This document shows, piece after piece, positions 7,744-17,211 of a stretch of 48,780 nucleotides of DNA. The position numbers were made by a program, and so were the translations under genes. The stretch's first letter is position 1. The number at the start of each line of letters is the position of its first letter. The stretch covers positions 1 to 48,780 of the forward strand of contig JAVUPY010000008.1 in assembly GCA_032252755.1 (NCBI GenBank). Reading direction: 5' to 3'. The stretch is from Terriglobia bacterium. Its GTDB lineage: Bacteria > Acidobacteriota > Terriglobia > Terriglobales > Acidobacteriaceae. Below the pieces are notes generated by a model, which did no database searches, was not told the origin of the DNA, and saw only the letters and a list, made by a program, of their open reading frames with translations.

Positions 7744-9262
7744 AAGACTTTCCACGGGCGCGATAGAAGGCGGCTACGCGTTCCTTGACGCTCAGGACGT
7801 GGGTTGCGAGTTGGAGCTTCGAGCCGTCTTCGATGATCGGGATCAGCTTGTCAAACTCGGGGCCCGAGTGCGAGCCGGTGATGGTGATTCGAATTGGGTG
7901 GTAGAGCTCTTTGCCCTTCACTCCAGCTTCGGTCTTTACTTCATTAATGATGGCCTTAAATCGTTCGGCGGAGATGCCGTCGGGTTCGGTGGCAATCTTC
8001 GCCGCGAATGTGTCCAGGACTTTTGGCGCGCTCGCCGCGTTCAGGACTTCGGCATTGTCGGGTGCGACGAGTGCGGCGTTGGGATCGTACTGGAAGAGCA
8101 ATGCGGTTTTTTGTGGCAATTCGTCGAGTTTGTTGACGGCGGGGATAAAGAGGTCGAGGACGTTCGAGAGCCAGGCAGACGTTGCTTCGCTGACGTCCCC
8201 GACGAGATAGCCGGCACTTCTTAACGCTTCCGCGGCGAGGCGGATGATTTCTTTTCGACCCTTCTCGTTGGCCATCGCCTCCTTGATGTAGTGGCGGTTG
8301 AGCCAGTAGAGCTTTTCGAAATCGAAGACGGCGGGCGAAGGCGTCACGCGCTTGAGGTCGAATTCCTTGACCAGTTCGTTGGGATGGAAGATTTCGCGGT
8401 CGCCACCGGAGGGCGCCCAGCCGAGCAGCGCCATGTAGTTCATCAGGGCGACGGGGAGCACGCCCATGTCGCGGAAGTTTGCGACTGACGTAGCGCCGTG
8501 GCGCTTGGAGAGACGCTCGCGGTCGGGGCCGAGGATGGTCGAGAGGTGCGCGAACTCGGGCACGGGGAAGCCGAGGGCTTCGTACACAGCGACCTGCTTG
8601 GGCGTGTTGGAGAGGTGGTCGTCGCCGCGAATGACGTGCGTGATCTGCATGTCTGCGTCGTCGATGACGACGACGTAGTTGTAGACGGGGATGCCGGTGG
8701 AGCGAACGATGATGGGATCGCTGACGACTTCGTTGGAGAACTCGACGGAGCCGCGAACGATGTCGTGGAAGCGAATGGGGTGCTCGGGAATTTTGAGGCG
8801 AATGGCGCAGGGTTCGCCGGAGGCTTTGCGCTGCCTGGCATCGGCGAGATCGAGGTTGCGGCAGGTGCCGGGATAAATCGGCTGGCGACCTTCTTTCATC
8901 GCCTGTTCGCGCTGGAGTTCGAGGTCTTCCTGCGTGCAGAAACAGTAATAGGCCTTGCCTTCGTCGACGAGGCGTTCGGCGATCTGGCGATACTCTTCGG
9001 TCTTGTCGCTTTGGCGATAGGGCGGGAACGGGCCGCCCTTGTCGGGACCTTCATCCCAGTCGAGGCCGAGCCAGCGGAGGTCTTCGAGCAACTGGGTTTC
9101 GTATTGCGCCTGGCTGCGCTCGACGTCGGTGTCTTCGATGCGGAGGACCATGGTGCCGCCCTGCTGTCGGGCGAAGAGCCAGTTGAAGAGCGCGGTACGG
9201 GCGTTGCCGACATGAACGTGGCCGGTGGGAGACGGAGCGAAACGGACGCGGACTTGGGACAT
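7742..9262 (-). CDS. gltX: Glutamyl-tRNA synthetase
   Basis: A 506-residue class I aminoacyl-tRNA synthetase. The HIGH motif appears as HVGN at 17-20 ([19 protein letters not shown]) and KMSKS as LSKRH at 251-255. A zinc-knuckle pattern C107-F-C109 ... Y130-x3-C134 is present, and the anticodon-binding helical domain occupies the C-terminal ~180 residues. It charges tRNA-Glu in the cytoplasm. Whether it also glutamylates tRNA-Gln cannot be decided from this window, which shows no glnS or gatCAB. It starts divergently from the antiporter gene, with 154 bp between. Confidence 0.97.
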   Translation of the reverse strand: MSQVRVRFAPSPTGHVHVGNARTALFNWLFARQQGGTMVLRIEDTDVERSQAQYETQLLEDLRWLGLDWDEGPDKGGPFPPYRQSDKTEEYRQIAERLVDEGKAYYCFCTQEDLELQREQAMKEGRQPIYPGTCRNLDLADARQRKASGEPCAIRLKIPEHPIRFHDIVRGSVEFSNEVVSDPIIVRSTGIPVYNYVVVIDDADMQITHVIRGDDHLSNTPKQVAVYEALGFPVPEFAHLSTILGPDRERLSKRHGATSVANFRDMGVLPVALMNYMALLGWAPSGGDREIFHPNELVKEFDLKRVTPSPAVFDFEKLYWLNRHYIKEAMANEKGRKEIIRLAAEALRSAGYLVGDVSEATSAWLSNVLDLFIPAVNKLDELPQKTALLFQYDPNAALVAPDNAEVLNAASAPKVLDTFAAKIATEPDGISAERFKAIINEVKTEAGVKGKELYHPIRITITGSHSGPEFDKLIPIIEDGSKLQLATHVLSVKERVAAFYRARGKS

Positions 9263-9416
9263 ATAACGATGGTAGCAAAACGCATCGTGCGATCGGACGA
9301 ACGGCCATCGTGCTATCGGAAAACCTCGAAAAACGTGGCAGCACGGCAGCTAAGATGACCATCTCACTCGGAGCGGGTGCGCTTCGGCAGTCCTGATTAG
9401 CGCCCGTCTTCGGCCC

Positions 9417-10727
9417 ATGTCCAATAGCGAATTCGGAGTCATCACTCTCCAACTGTTTTTGTTGATTGCGCTGGCGCAATTGCTGGGGTATGCGTTCACC
9501 AGGTTGCGGCAGCCTAAAGTGATTGGCGAGATCCTGGCTGGAATTGTGCTGGGCCCGTCGATTCTCGGGCATTTCGCGCCCGGAATTGCCGCGAAGATTT
9601 TTCCGCAGCTTGGGGCGGCGCACGGGAACGCGCACGATACGGTGCTGATGTTTCTGTACAACCTGGGATTGCTGCTGCTGATGTTCGCGTCGGGGGCGGA
9701 GACGCGAGGGCTGTTTCAGCCCCGGGACCGGCGCGAGGTTACGTGGCTGTCACTGGTGGGGACGGGCGCGCCGTTCGTGATTGCGCTGGCGTGCTCGGCT
9801 TGGATTCCGACGGAGTTGCTTGAGACGAGTCCCAGGATGCGCTTTCCGGTGCTGCTGATCGTCAGCATCGCGGTGGCGGTCACGTCCATCCCGGTGATCT
9901 CGAAGATTCTGCATGATCTGGGAATTCTGCACACGCGGTTTGCGCGGCTCGTGCTGGGCGTTGCGGTGATCGAAGACATCGCGTTGTGGGCGGTGCTGGC
10001 GATCGCGACGGCAGCGGCGGCGTCGAGTAATCTGCCGGAATTCGCGATCGCGAAGCATATCGCGATCACGATTCTGTATTTCGCGACGGCGATGCTGCTG
10101 ATGCCGAAGTTGCTGCGGTGGATGGCGGATCAGCGGTGGAACATCCTGGCGAAGTATTCGCCGGTGGGGTACCTGGTGCTGGTGCTGCTGGCGTATTCGG
10201 CGCTGGCGGCGTTGATGGATGTGAGCCTGGTGTTCGCTGCGTTCCTGGCGGGGTTCGGGATTGCGCATGATGGCGAGCGTTATAGCGACGCGCTGGATGC
10301 GCTTAAGAAGCTATCGTTCGCGGTGTTCATTCCGGTGTACTTCGCCGTGGTGGGGTACAAGCTCGATCTCAGTAAGAGCTTCTCGTTTTCGATGCTTGCG
10401 ATTTTCATGTTGGTCGCTTGCGTGCTGAAGCTGTTTTCGGCGGGAGCGGGGGCAAGGATTGCGGGGTTCAGTTGGCCGTCGTCGGTGAATTTGGCGGTGG
10501 CGACGAACGCGCGCGGCGGCCCGGGAATCGTGCTGGCTTCGGTGGCGTTTGATGCGGGAATTATCAATGCCCAGTTCTACACGACTCTGGTGCTGACAGC
10601 GGTGCTGACCTCGCAGTTTGCGGGGGCTTGGCTGGATTACGTGCTGCGTAAGGGAAAGCCGCTGCTGACGGAAGAAGCGGCGACAGAGGTCGTGCCGATC
10701 GCCGCGGATGAGGATGTGGCGGCGTAG
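9417..10727 (+). CDS. Cation:proton antiporter, CPA2/KefB-like membrane subunit
   Basis: A 436-residue hydrophobic protein with about 12 predicted membrane segments and no C-terminal TrkA-N (RCK) domain. Family signatures include LRQPKVIGEILAGIVLGPSILG near residue 30, SIAVAVTSIPVISKILHDLGI in the middle, and ATNARGGPGIVLASVAFDAGIIN near residue 365. It should exchange Na+ or K+ for H+ at the inner membrane; the ion is not predictable. It is a monocistronic gene, divergent from gltX. The tail (EEAATEVVPIAADEDVAA) is acidic and cytosolic. Confidence 0.92.
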   Translation: MSNSEFGVITLQLFLLIALAQLLGYAFTRLRQPKVIGEILAGIVLGPSILGHFAPGIAAKIFPQLGAAHGNAHDTVLMFLYNLGLLLLMFASGAETRGLFQPRDRREVTWLSLVGTGAPFVIALACSAWIPTELLETSPRMRFPVLLIVSIAVAVTSIPVISKILHDLGILHTRFARLVLGVAVIEDIALWAVLAIATAAAASSNLPEFAIAKHIAITILYFATAMLLMPKLLRWMADQRWNILAKYSPVGYLVLVLLAYSALAALMDVSLVFAAFLAGFGIAHDGERYSDALDALKKLSFAVFIPVYFAVVGYKLDLSKSFSFSMLAIFMLVACVLKLFSAGAGARIAGFSWPSSVNLAVATNARGGPGIVLASVAFDAGIINAQFYTTLVLTAVLTSQFAGAWLDYVLRKGKPLLTEEAATEVVPIAADEDVAA

Positions 10728-10829
10728 GGCGATCGGGGAATCGTAAGGGTTTAGTTATTTCTTCGAATTTTTCTTCCCAGGCACCTTGGTGGGGTGACAC
10801 AATGCCGCCGAGATCATGCTGGGGGGATC

Positions 10830-11276
10830 ATGCGAAAAGTGAGTTGGACGGCGGTGATCGTAGCCTCGATCGTGCATTTCGTGGTGGCGGCAGTGTGGTT
10901 CACGTTGCTTACGAATCAGTGGCTGGCGGGGATCGGGAAGACTAAAGAGATGATGATGCAGCAGGCGGGCGGTGGGCCTGTCTTTTACCCCTACATCGTC
11001 GCATTCTTGTGCAACATCGTGATTGCGCGGGTGCTGGCGCAGGTCATCGTTGCGACGTCTGCGAACCCGACGCTGTGGCATGGAATTCGCGTGGCGTTCT
11101 ATGCATGGGGTGGATTCGTCGCGACGACGTTTCTGACGGAATATGTATTTGAGCTGCGGTCGGTTTCGATTTTCCTGATTACAGCGGGATACCCGCTGAT
11201 TGGGATGCTGATCATGGGCGGGATATTGGGGGCGTGGCAGAAGAAGGAAGCGATGGTCAGTTCGGCGACAGCATAA
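10830..11276 (+). CDS. DUF1761 family small membrane protein
   Basis: ATG 10830 is preferred to the upstream ATG 10803 or 10794-frame starts, because it directly precedes the hydrophobic region (MRKVSWTAVIVASIVHFVVAAVWFTLL) and follows a G-rich stretch. It gives 148 residues with four predicted membrane helices. The N-terminal helix with a Trp-Phe pair and the WHGIRVAFYAWGGFVATTFLTEYVFE segment match DUF1761 proteins, whose function is unknown. It ends in convergent orientation with the RDD gene, sharing a perfect hairpin between them. Confidence 0.8.
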   Translation: MRKVSWTAVIVASIVHFVVAAVWFTLLTNQWLAGIGKTKEMMMQQAGGGPVFYPYIVAFLCNIVIARVLAQVIVATSANPTLWHGIRVAFYAWGGFVATTFLTEYVFELRSVSIFLITAGYPLIGMLIMGGILGAWQKKEAMVSSATA

Positions 11277-11297
11277 AGAGAATGACGAAAACACTTC

Positions 11298-11322
11298 GGG
11301 GCACGAGATAATCTCGTGCCCC
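11298..11322. terminator. Bidirectional hairpin between convergent genes
   Basis: A perfect 12-bp inverted repeat (GGGGCACGAGAT/ATCTCGTGCCCC) around a single A, 22 bp after the DUF1761 stop and 16 bp from the RDD stop. It is symmetric and can fold on either transcript. There is no strong T-tract, so it may be a weak terminator or an mRNA-end stabiliser. Confidence 0.6.
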
Positions 11323-11338
11323 GGTTGGTTAGTTGGAC

Positions 11339-12607
11339 TCAACGCTCTTGGGTTAGGTAGGTGCGAGAGATGCTGTCGTGCCAGCAGAGCGTGTCGGGAT
11401 CCAGGAACGCCCAGCCGAAGCCCACTCCACCGGAGATGAGCGACACGATCATGGAAATTGCGCGCTGCCGGCGCCGGCGCTGATTCGGTTCCCCGCCTTC
11501 GAAGTTCACCAGGTACATGTGAGACATTATCATGCCGGGAGTGCGCCCGGCATAGGTGAGGAACAGGTATTGGTATGCCATCCAGAAGATGGCGGGGATG
11601 GCGACGGCGATGGCAATGGCGGCCTTGGTGTAGATGACGCTGGGAACGATTTCAAAGAAGACGGCCGCGAAGGCGCCGAAGCCGCAGAGCACCATGGCCG
11701 CGTCGACGATGCCGCCGAAGACGCGCTGATTGATCATTGCGACCTGAAGCGGGACGTCGATGCTGGGACGCGAGGGATCCCTGACAGGCTCGTCCTTGTC
11801 GAAATCGAGTTGAATCATCTCGGGGAAGAGCGGGCCCTGGATGGTCGGCAGTACGTCTTCGGGGACGTCAAGGATGCGCGGACGCTCCAGGACGGGTTCG
11901 CCGAGTTCGTAGGTGACGGTCGGGACCTGGTAGGTCGGTTGCGTCGGAAAGACGATCACGTTGCCGGACTCGGGATCGTCTGAGTCGGCCGTCGTTTCTT
12001 CGGGAACGAAGCCCCATCGGGCTTCATCGAGTGAAATCTGCTCGGGTTCGGCTGCGAGGGCAGACTGCGGATCGAGTGCGAGATCCGGCGCCGGGGATTC
12101 CGCCAACGATTCGACGGCTGGTTCGGATGCGGACTCCGCGAAATAGTCGGGATCGAACTCCGGTTCACGCGCGTAAACTTCCGGCTCTGGTTCATAGACC
12201 GGGGCGGGCGCGGCGTTGGTACGGCGGAAATAGTTGATGTCGCAGGAGACCTCGGGATCGACCGGGCGCTCCGCGATGACGTGAGCGATGGCGGCCTGGC
12301 CGATAGTAGGCTGCGCAGGTGTGTTGAAGTCAAGGCGCATCGAGTAGTCGGCGGCGGAATTGCGGCCGCGGCGACGACGATAGTTCTGGATACGCGACGA
12401 GACTTCGTCGCGCCATTGTTCGGGTTGGGAATCGACTGCCGTCATGTTCTCCGGAGCGCGGGATTGACCCAGCGATGAAAACGAATCGTCTTCCGTTAGT
12501 GAATCGAGGAAAGTGGCGCGGGTTCCGCCGCCGAGATCGGAGGCGGAGACACTACGCTGCGAGGCGCAGGAACACGTGCAATGTTCGCCACAGAGCGGAC
12601 ACGCCAT
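11339..12607 (-). CDS. RDD family membrane protein with Cys-rich N-terminus and long acidic linker
   Basis: A 422-residue protein. It opens with MACPLCGEHCTCSC (Cys 3, 6, 10, 12, 14), a zinc-ribbon-like cluster. Residues ~40-270 are low-complexity, rich in Glu, Pro and Ala, and predicted disordered. The C-terminal ~150 residues form an RDD domain with two or three membrane helices (FGGIVDAAMVLCGFGAFAAVFF, YQYLFLTYAGRTPGMIMSHMYLV, SLISGGVGFGWAFLDPDTLCWHDSISRTYL). RDD proteins have been linked to ion exchange, but the function here is unknown. It is divergent from lptD with 119 bp between. The Cys cluster plus linker is unusual for RDD proteins. Confidence 0.85.
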   Translation of the reverse strand: MACPLCGEHCTCSCASQRSVSASDLGGGTRATFLDSLTEDDSFSSLGQSRAPENMTAVDSQPEQWRDEVSSRIQNYRRRRGRNSAADYSMRLDFNTPAQPTIGQAAIAHVIAERPVDPEVSCDINYFRRTNAAPAPVYEPEPEVYAREPEFDPDYFAESASEPAVESLAESPAPDLALDPQSALAAEPEQISLDEARWGFVPEETTADSDDPESGNVIVFPTQPTYQVPTVTYELGEPVLERPRILDVPEDVLPTIQGPLFPEMIQLDFDKDEPVRDPSRPSIDVPLQVAMINQRVFGGIVDAAMVLCGFGAFAAVFFEIVPSVIYTKAAIAIAVAIPAIFWMAYQYLFLTYAGRTPGMIMSHMYLVNFEGGEPNQRRRRQRAISMIVSLISGGVGFGWAFLDPDTLCWHDSISRTYLTQER

Positions 12608-12696
12608 GCTGAAAATTCGAAGTTCGGCCAGAGCGTGCGAGAAACAGAACCCACAGACTTGGACTGCCGGCCTGCGGCGTGCTACCTTGCGATTTC

Positions 12697-12716
12697 CCCC
12701 TTCTTTGCGGAAGGGG
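12697..12716 (+). promoter_or_regulatory. Hairpin covering the lptD ribosome-binding site
   Basis: CCCCTTC and GAAGGGG pair perfectly around a 6-nt loop. The right arm is the purine-rich Shine-Dalgarno candidate, 10 nt upstream of the lptD ATG at 12727. Folding would hide the ribosome site, so translation could depend on opening the helix. This is a prediction from sequence only. Confidence 0.35.
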
Positions 12717-12726
12717 ATAACCGTTC

Positions 12727-15150
12727 ATGAGTTCCCGCAACCGAATCTTTATCACAGTGCTGACGCTGAGTCATCTGCTCCTGTTGCCGACACTGGTACG
12801 CGCCCAAGCCATTGCGGCTGCGCCACAGCAAACCACAATGCGTTCGCCGACTGGCGAGGACGTAACGATCTACGCGAAGACTCTGGAGAAGCAAGGGAAC
12901 ATTTACACGCTGCAAGGCGATGTCGAGATCGACTACCGGCAGTATGTGCTGCGCGCCGAGGAGATTACATACAACCACGAGACGGGCGACGTTACGGCAA
13001 CCGGGCGTGTGGTGCTCGATGGCGGTCCTCACGATGAGCATGTGCAGGCGAACCATGCAACGTACAACATCGAAACCGGGAATGGAAAGTTTTATGGCGT
13101 TATAGGCACGATCGGGACGCGCGTGCGCGGCAGCGGGGTTGTACTGACCAGTTCGAATCCATTTCTTTTTGAGGGCAAGGTGGTGATCAAGTCGGGGGAC
13201 GACCGGTTGATCGTCGAGCACGGTACCGTAACGACTTGTACCCTCCCCAATCCCAAGTGGACATTTAACGCCGGCAAAATCGATGTGGTGATTGGCGAAG
13301 ATGCGAAGCTTTACCACGCCGATTTCCGCATCTTCAAAGTGCCCGTTTTTTACTTTCCCTATGCAACACACCCGGTTGACAACCTGGGGAGGCGGACAGG
13401 GTTCCTGGTGCCGAGTTTGGGACAGTCTTCCCGAAAGGGATTCATTCTCGGTGACTCGGTCTATTGGGCAATCAATCGCAGCATGGACATGACGCTCGGC
13501 GCGGAGTACTGGTCGGCACGTGGATGGGCGCAGCATGTGGATTACCGGGCTCGGCCGAGCGAGAACTCATATATCGACATGAAGTATTTCGGAGTGCTGG
13601 ATCGCGGCGATCCCGCTACCCACCAGGACCAGGGCGGCGAAGACGTAACGCTGGATGCCGGGTTGGACCTGAAACACGGGTTCCGAGCAGTGTCGAGCAT
13701 TGAGTACCTGAGCCGTTATGTTTTCCGGTTGGCATTCGCAGAGACATTCACGCAGGCCGTCAATTCCGAGGTGACGTCCAACGCGTTCCTATACAACGAT
13801 TGGAAGGGATTCTCATTCGGGCTGCTGGCTTCGCGATATCAGAATTTCCAGAGCACGGAGCCGGGTGACGAAATCAAGCTGATTCATATGCCCAGCCTGG
13901 AAGTTTCGAGCATCGAAAAGCCGCTGTTTGGCAGCCGGGTAATGTATTCGTTCGATACGGCGGCGGAGGGAGTCTCGCGGCGCGAACCGGACTTCGTGAC
14001 CAATCCGCTGGATGGACGGTTCGATCTACATCCGAAGGTTTCACTTCCGCTGATTCTGAAGGGTTGGGATATACGGCCGGAGATTGGGGTGTGGGAGACG
14101 TACTACAGCCAGCAGATCATGCCAGTCGCCGGAAGCGTCGGCATACCGATCGATAAGGGTCTGAACCGGCGGGCGGTGGAGAGCACGATAGAGGTGAGGC
14201 CGCCGGCGCTGGAACGCGTGTTCGATCACGAGGTCTTCGGACGTAAGCTGAAGCATGTGATCGAACCAAGATTCACATACCGGTACGTCACTGGTGTCGA
14301 GGATTTCCATAACATCATTCGATTCGACTGGCGCGACATCCTTACCAACACCAGCGAGGCGGAAGTCGGGCTCGTACAGAGGCTCTACGCGAAACGAGAA
14401 CTGCCGAAACGTGAACAACCGTGCGAAGAGGAACCCGCAGCGCCGCAGGAGCACCGAGAGACCACTGGGGCGATTCCGGGCACGACCGCTGTGCAGCCGA
14501 AGTGCGAGGACGAGGGCGTGACGACGCGTGAAATTCTGTCGTGGGAGCTCAAGGCAAAGTACTTCGCAGACACGAATTTTGGAGGAGCGCTGGTGGATGG
14601 CCGCCGGAACGTGTTCTACACAACGGCCGACTATGCTGGAATCGCGTTCCTGACCGACCCGCGACGTTGGGCACCGGTGGTTTCGAGGTTGCGAGTTTCG
14701 ACCAGCCCGAATACAGACGTGCAGTGGGAACTCGACTACGACACCAAGAAGGGACGAATCAACGCGAGCACGGCGATCGTAAACTACCGAATTGGCGAAT
14801 TCTTCATCGGTGGCAGCCAGGCGTTCCTGCACGCACCGGGTGAGGTGATTACATCAACCAATCTTCCTGCGCCCTCAAAGTTCAACCAGTTTCGCCTCAT
14901 TCTTGGCTATGGCCACCAGAACAAGCGCGGGTTCAGCGCCGGAACGACGCTGGGATTCGACTCAAACTTCCACTACGTGCAATATGGAGCTGCCCAGACT
15001 TCTTACAACTGGGATTGCTGCGGCGTTTCAATCGAATACCGTCGGTTCGCGCTGGGATCGGTACGTAATGAGAACCAGTTCCGGTTCGCACTTAGCCTGG
15101 CGAACATCGGAACGTTCGGGAATTTGAGGCGGCAGGAACGACTATTCTAA
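12727..15150 (+). CDS. lptD: LPS-assembly protein LptD
   Basis: An 807-residue outer-membrane protein. It has a signal peptide (MSSRNRIFITVLTLSHLLLLPTLVRAQA), then a periplasmic OstA/LptA-like beta-jellyroll (~35-180: LQGDVEIDYRQYVLRAEEITYNHETGDVTATG), then the LptD barrel to the C-terminus, ending GNLRRQERLF. Together with LptE it inserts lipopolysaccharide into the outer leaflet. Of the cysteines that form LptD disulfides, C171 (CTLPNPKW) and the adjacent pair C764-C765 are present; no N-terminal partner is seen. An insertion at ~560-600 adds C566 and C593 in a charged loop. No lptA or lptE is nearby. Its presence marks the organism as an LPS-bearing diderm. Confidence 0.93.
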   Translation: MSSRNRIFITVLTLSHLLLLPTLVRAQAIAAAPQQTTMRSPTGEDVTIYAKTLEKQGNIYTLQGDVEIDYRQYVLRAEEITYNHETGDVTATGRVVLDGGPHDEHVQANHATYNIETGNGKFYGVIGTIGTRVRGSGVVLTSSNPFLFEGKVVIKSGDDRLIVEHGTVTTCTLPNPKWTFNAGKIDVVIGEDAKLYHADFRIFKVPVFYFPYATHPVDNLGRRTGFLVPSLGQSSRKGFILGDSVYWAINRSMDMTLGAEYWSARGWAQHVDYRARPSENSYIDMKYFGVLDRGDPATHQDQGGEDVTLDAGLDLKHGFRAVSSIEYLSRYVFRLAFAETFTQAVNSEVTSNAFLYNDWKGFSFGLLASRYQNFQSTEPGDEIKLIHMPSLEVSSIEKPLFGSRVMYSFDTAAEGVSRREPDFVTNPLDGRFDLHPKVSLPLILKGWDIRPEIGVWETYYSQQIMPVAGSVGIPIDKGLNRRAVESTIEVRPPALERVFDHEVFGRKLKHVIEPRFTYRYVTGVEDFHNIIRFDWRDILTNTSEAEVGLVQRLYAKRELPKREQPCEEEPAAPQEHRETTGAIPGTTAVQPKCEDEGVTTREILSWELKAKYFADTNFGGALVDGRRNVFYTTADYAGIAFLTDPRRWAPVVSRLRVSTSPNTDVQWELDYDTKKGRINASTAIVNYRIGEFFIGGSQAFLHAPGEVITSTNLPAPSKFNQFRLILGYGHQNKRGFSAGTTLGFDSNFHYVQYGAAQTSYNWDCCGVSIEYRRFALGSVRNENQFRFALSLANIGTFGNLRRQERLF

Positions 15151-15169
15151 AAAACCGCGGATCGTATTT

Positions 15170-17158
15170 TCAGTCGAGCCCGACGCGGTGGACGAGGTCT
15201 GTAAACCGAGGATCATTGCGAACGGGTGTGAGGTATGGGTGACTGTTGAGGTATTGAAGAATGTTGGATTGTTCTTTGTAGGCCTGCTCAAGGAATGCCA
15301 GCGCTTTGTCGTTTTCGCCGAGTCCTAGATACGCGTTCACAAATGCGCCCGCTGGAACGTAGCCGCGCTTCCGGCGTTCGTTCATCTCGGCTAGAAGCTT
15401 CAGAGCATCCTGGCGCCTTCCTGACTCGGCGTAAGCCCTGATCAGAATCGCCAGAACAGCCGGGCTTCGATTCGAAAGTGAGACTGCTTTCTCCAGGACC
15501 GGGATGGCGTCTTGTGGATGACCCCTCGCGTTAAGAACAAATCCGAGATACCAGAGGGCGGTTGCATCATCGGGGCGGACTCCGAGAACGCTTTGCAGCT
15601 GCCGCTGGGCTTCGTCATAGCGATGTGCGTGGAAGAGAATCCATCCGATCTGCGCGGTCGATTCACCGAGAGGATCGAGTTCAAGAGCACTTTTGGCCCA
15701 GGCGACTGCCTCGTCGGTTCGTCCGCGGCACACCAACCAGTTTGCATAATTGAGGTGAGTGACCGCGTCGTTCGGGTTCAAAGCGAGTGCGCGTTTGTAC
15801 TCGGCCTCAGCATCACTCCAGCGCCATTCTTTCTGATAAACGTCGGCCAGAACTGCATGCGCCTCGCCGAAATTGGGATCTAACTCCAGAGCTTTTTGAG
15901 AGGCGGCAACGACCCGCGGACGGACGTCGATGGCACGAGCGCCAATGAAAACAGTGGCCATCTTTGTGTAAGACTCCGCCAGCCCAACATAAGCGGGCGC
16001 AAAAGATGGGTCTCTTCGAATCGCATCCTGAAAGTACGCAATGCTCTTTTCGACATCGGAACGCCTGTTGCCATCGGTGAAGCGCCCTTTCAAGTAGCTC
16101 TCATAAGCTTCCGGTGAGACGTTGCGTGCTACCGCCAGGCGACTGCGCTCCTCGCCGGTAATCGTCACTTCTACCCTGGTCGCGATCGCCTGCGCGAGAT
16201 CGCTCTGCAGAGCGAGTACATCCTGGAAGTCACGATCGTAAGTAGCCGCCCAAATGTGGGCGTCGGTCGAGGCACGGATCAGTTGAGCGTGAACGCGCAC
16301 GGTATTGCCATCCCGAATAACTGAGCCCTCGACGAGGGCATCGACGTTGAGCATTGCAGCGATTTCGGGGATAGATAGTTTCGTGTCTTTGAAGCGCATT
16401 ACCGAGGTTCTCGAAATGACACGCAGGTTCCGAATGCCAGCCAGACGACCAATGAGTTCCTCCGTCATGCCGTCGGCGAGATATTGCTGGGACGGGTCGC
16501 CGGAGAGGTTATCCAGGGGCAGCACGGCAATGGAGCGGATCGGGGTATTGGTGGTCGCCCTGGCACCGTTGCCGCGAAGCAGCAAAAAGCCGATGAGTAA
16601 CGTAACGAAGACTGCTCCGGCAGCGAGAAAGCGCCACATGCGGGTGGAGTTGGCTTTCTGCTGGACCGCGACGGCTGCTGGTTGCGATTCCGCGGGTAGG
16701 GATGGAGCCGACGTTGGTGCAGGTTGAACCGGCGAGTCCACGTTCACCGTAACTGCCGCCGCGAAACGGTATCCCTTGCCGACGACGGTTTCGACGAAGC
16801 GAGGCCTGTCCGGGTCATCGCGAAGCGCCTGGCGGATTTTCCGGACGGCGGTGTTGATGCTGTGGTCGGTATCGAGGAAGACGCTCTTGCCCCAAAGTCG
16901 TGAGGCGATTTCTTCACGGGAGACGAGTTCGCCGGGGCGCTCCAGCAAGAGGATGAGCAGTTCCATCGGGAGTTTCTCGAGACGCAGGACTCGCTCGCCA
17001 CGTTGCAGTCGATAACGAGACTGATCGAGCGTGAAATCGCCGAAATTGAATTGCTGGCCCGTATTTCCCCCGGAGCAGGCCCTTGGTGGTGCTCGAAATA
17101 ATGCCGCAGGAGCGGCTAAGAAGCAACCGGGGGACTGTCGAGGGTGTGGTGTGCCCAC
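15170..17158 (-). CDS. Winged-helix transcriptional regulator with TM segment, TolB-like domain and TPRs
   Basis: The frame codes for 662 residues. Residues ~38-130 form an OmpR/CadC-type winged helix (FNFGDFTLDQSRYRLQRGERVLRLEKLPMELL... VVGKGYRF). A membrane helix follows at ~172-193. Then comes a TolB/FlgO-like domain (IAVLPLDNLSGDPSQQYLADGMTEELIGRLAGIRNLRVISR) and about seven TPR units. Such one-component regulators bind DNA in the cytoplasm and sense on the periplasmic side; the ligand is unknown. The start is uncertain: the only in-frame candidate before the winged helix is GTG 17158, inside a palindromic repeat, and the first ~33 residues look non-protein-like. A start error, frameshift or non-canonical start is possible. 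It runs 53 bp downstream of the secreted-protein gene. Confidence 0.82.
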   Translation of the reverse strand: MGTPHPRQSPGCFLAAPAALFRAPPRACSGGNTGQQFNFGDFTLDQSRYRLQRGERVLRLEKLPMELLILLLERPGELVSREEIASRLWGKSVFLDTDHSINTAVRKIRQALRDDPDRPRFVETVVGKGYRFAAAVTVNVDSPVQPAPTSAPSLPAESQPAAVAVQQKANSTRMWRFLAAGAVFVTLLIGFLLLRGNGARATTNTPIRSIAVLPLDNLSGDPSQQYLADGMTEELIGRLAGIRNLRVISRTSVMRFKDTKLSIPEIAAMLNVDALVEGSVIRDGNTVRVHAQLIRASTDAHIWAATYDRDFQDVLALQSDLAQAIATRVEVTITGEERSRLAVARNVSPEAYESYLKGRFTDGNRRSDVEKSIAYFQDAIRRDPSFAPAYVGLAESYTKMATVFIGARAIDVRPRVVAASQKALELDPNFGEAHAVLADVYQKEWRWSDAEAEYKRALALNPNDAVTHLNYANWLVCRGRTDEAVAWAKSALELDPLGESTAQIGWILFHAHRYDEAQRQLQSVLGVRPDDATALWYLGFVLNARGHPQDAIPVLEKAVSLSNRSPAVLAILIRAYAESGRRQDALKLLAEMNERRKRGYVPAGAFVNAYLGLGENDKALAFLEQAYKEQSNILQYLNSHPYLTPVRNDPRFTDLVHRVGLD

Positions 17159-17187
17159 ATCCGCTGAAAACGGCAGATGTGGGGCAC
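17151..17187. repeat. CCCACATC palindromic repeat, copy 1
   Basis: GTGCCCACATC and GATGTGGGGCAC form a near-perfect inverted repeat (one extra G) around a 14-nt core. It covers the proposed start codon of the TPR regulator. A related copy is at 48328-48358, sharing CCCACATC, CGGCAGATGT and GGGCA words. Confidence 0.65.
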
Positions 17188-17211
17188 GGTAGGAGTCGCT
17201 CGGTGGCTCCG

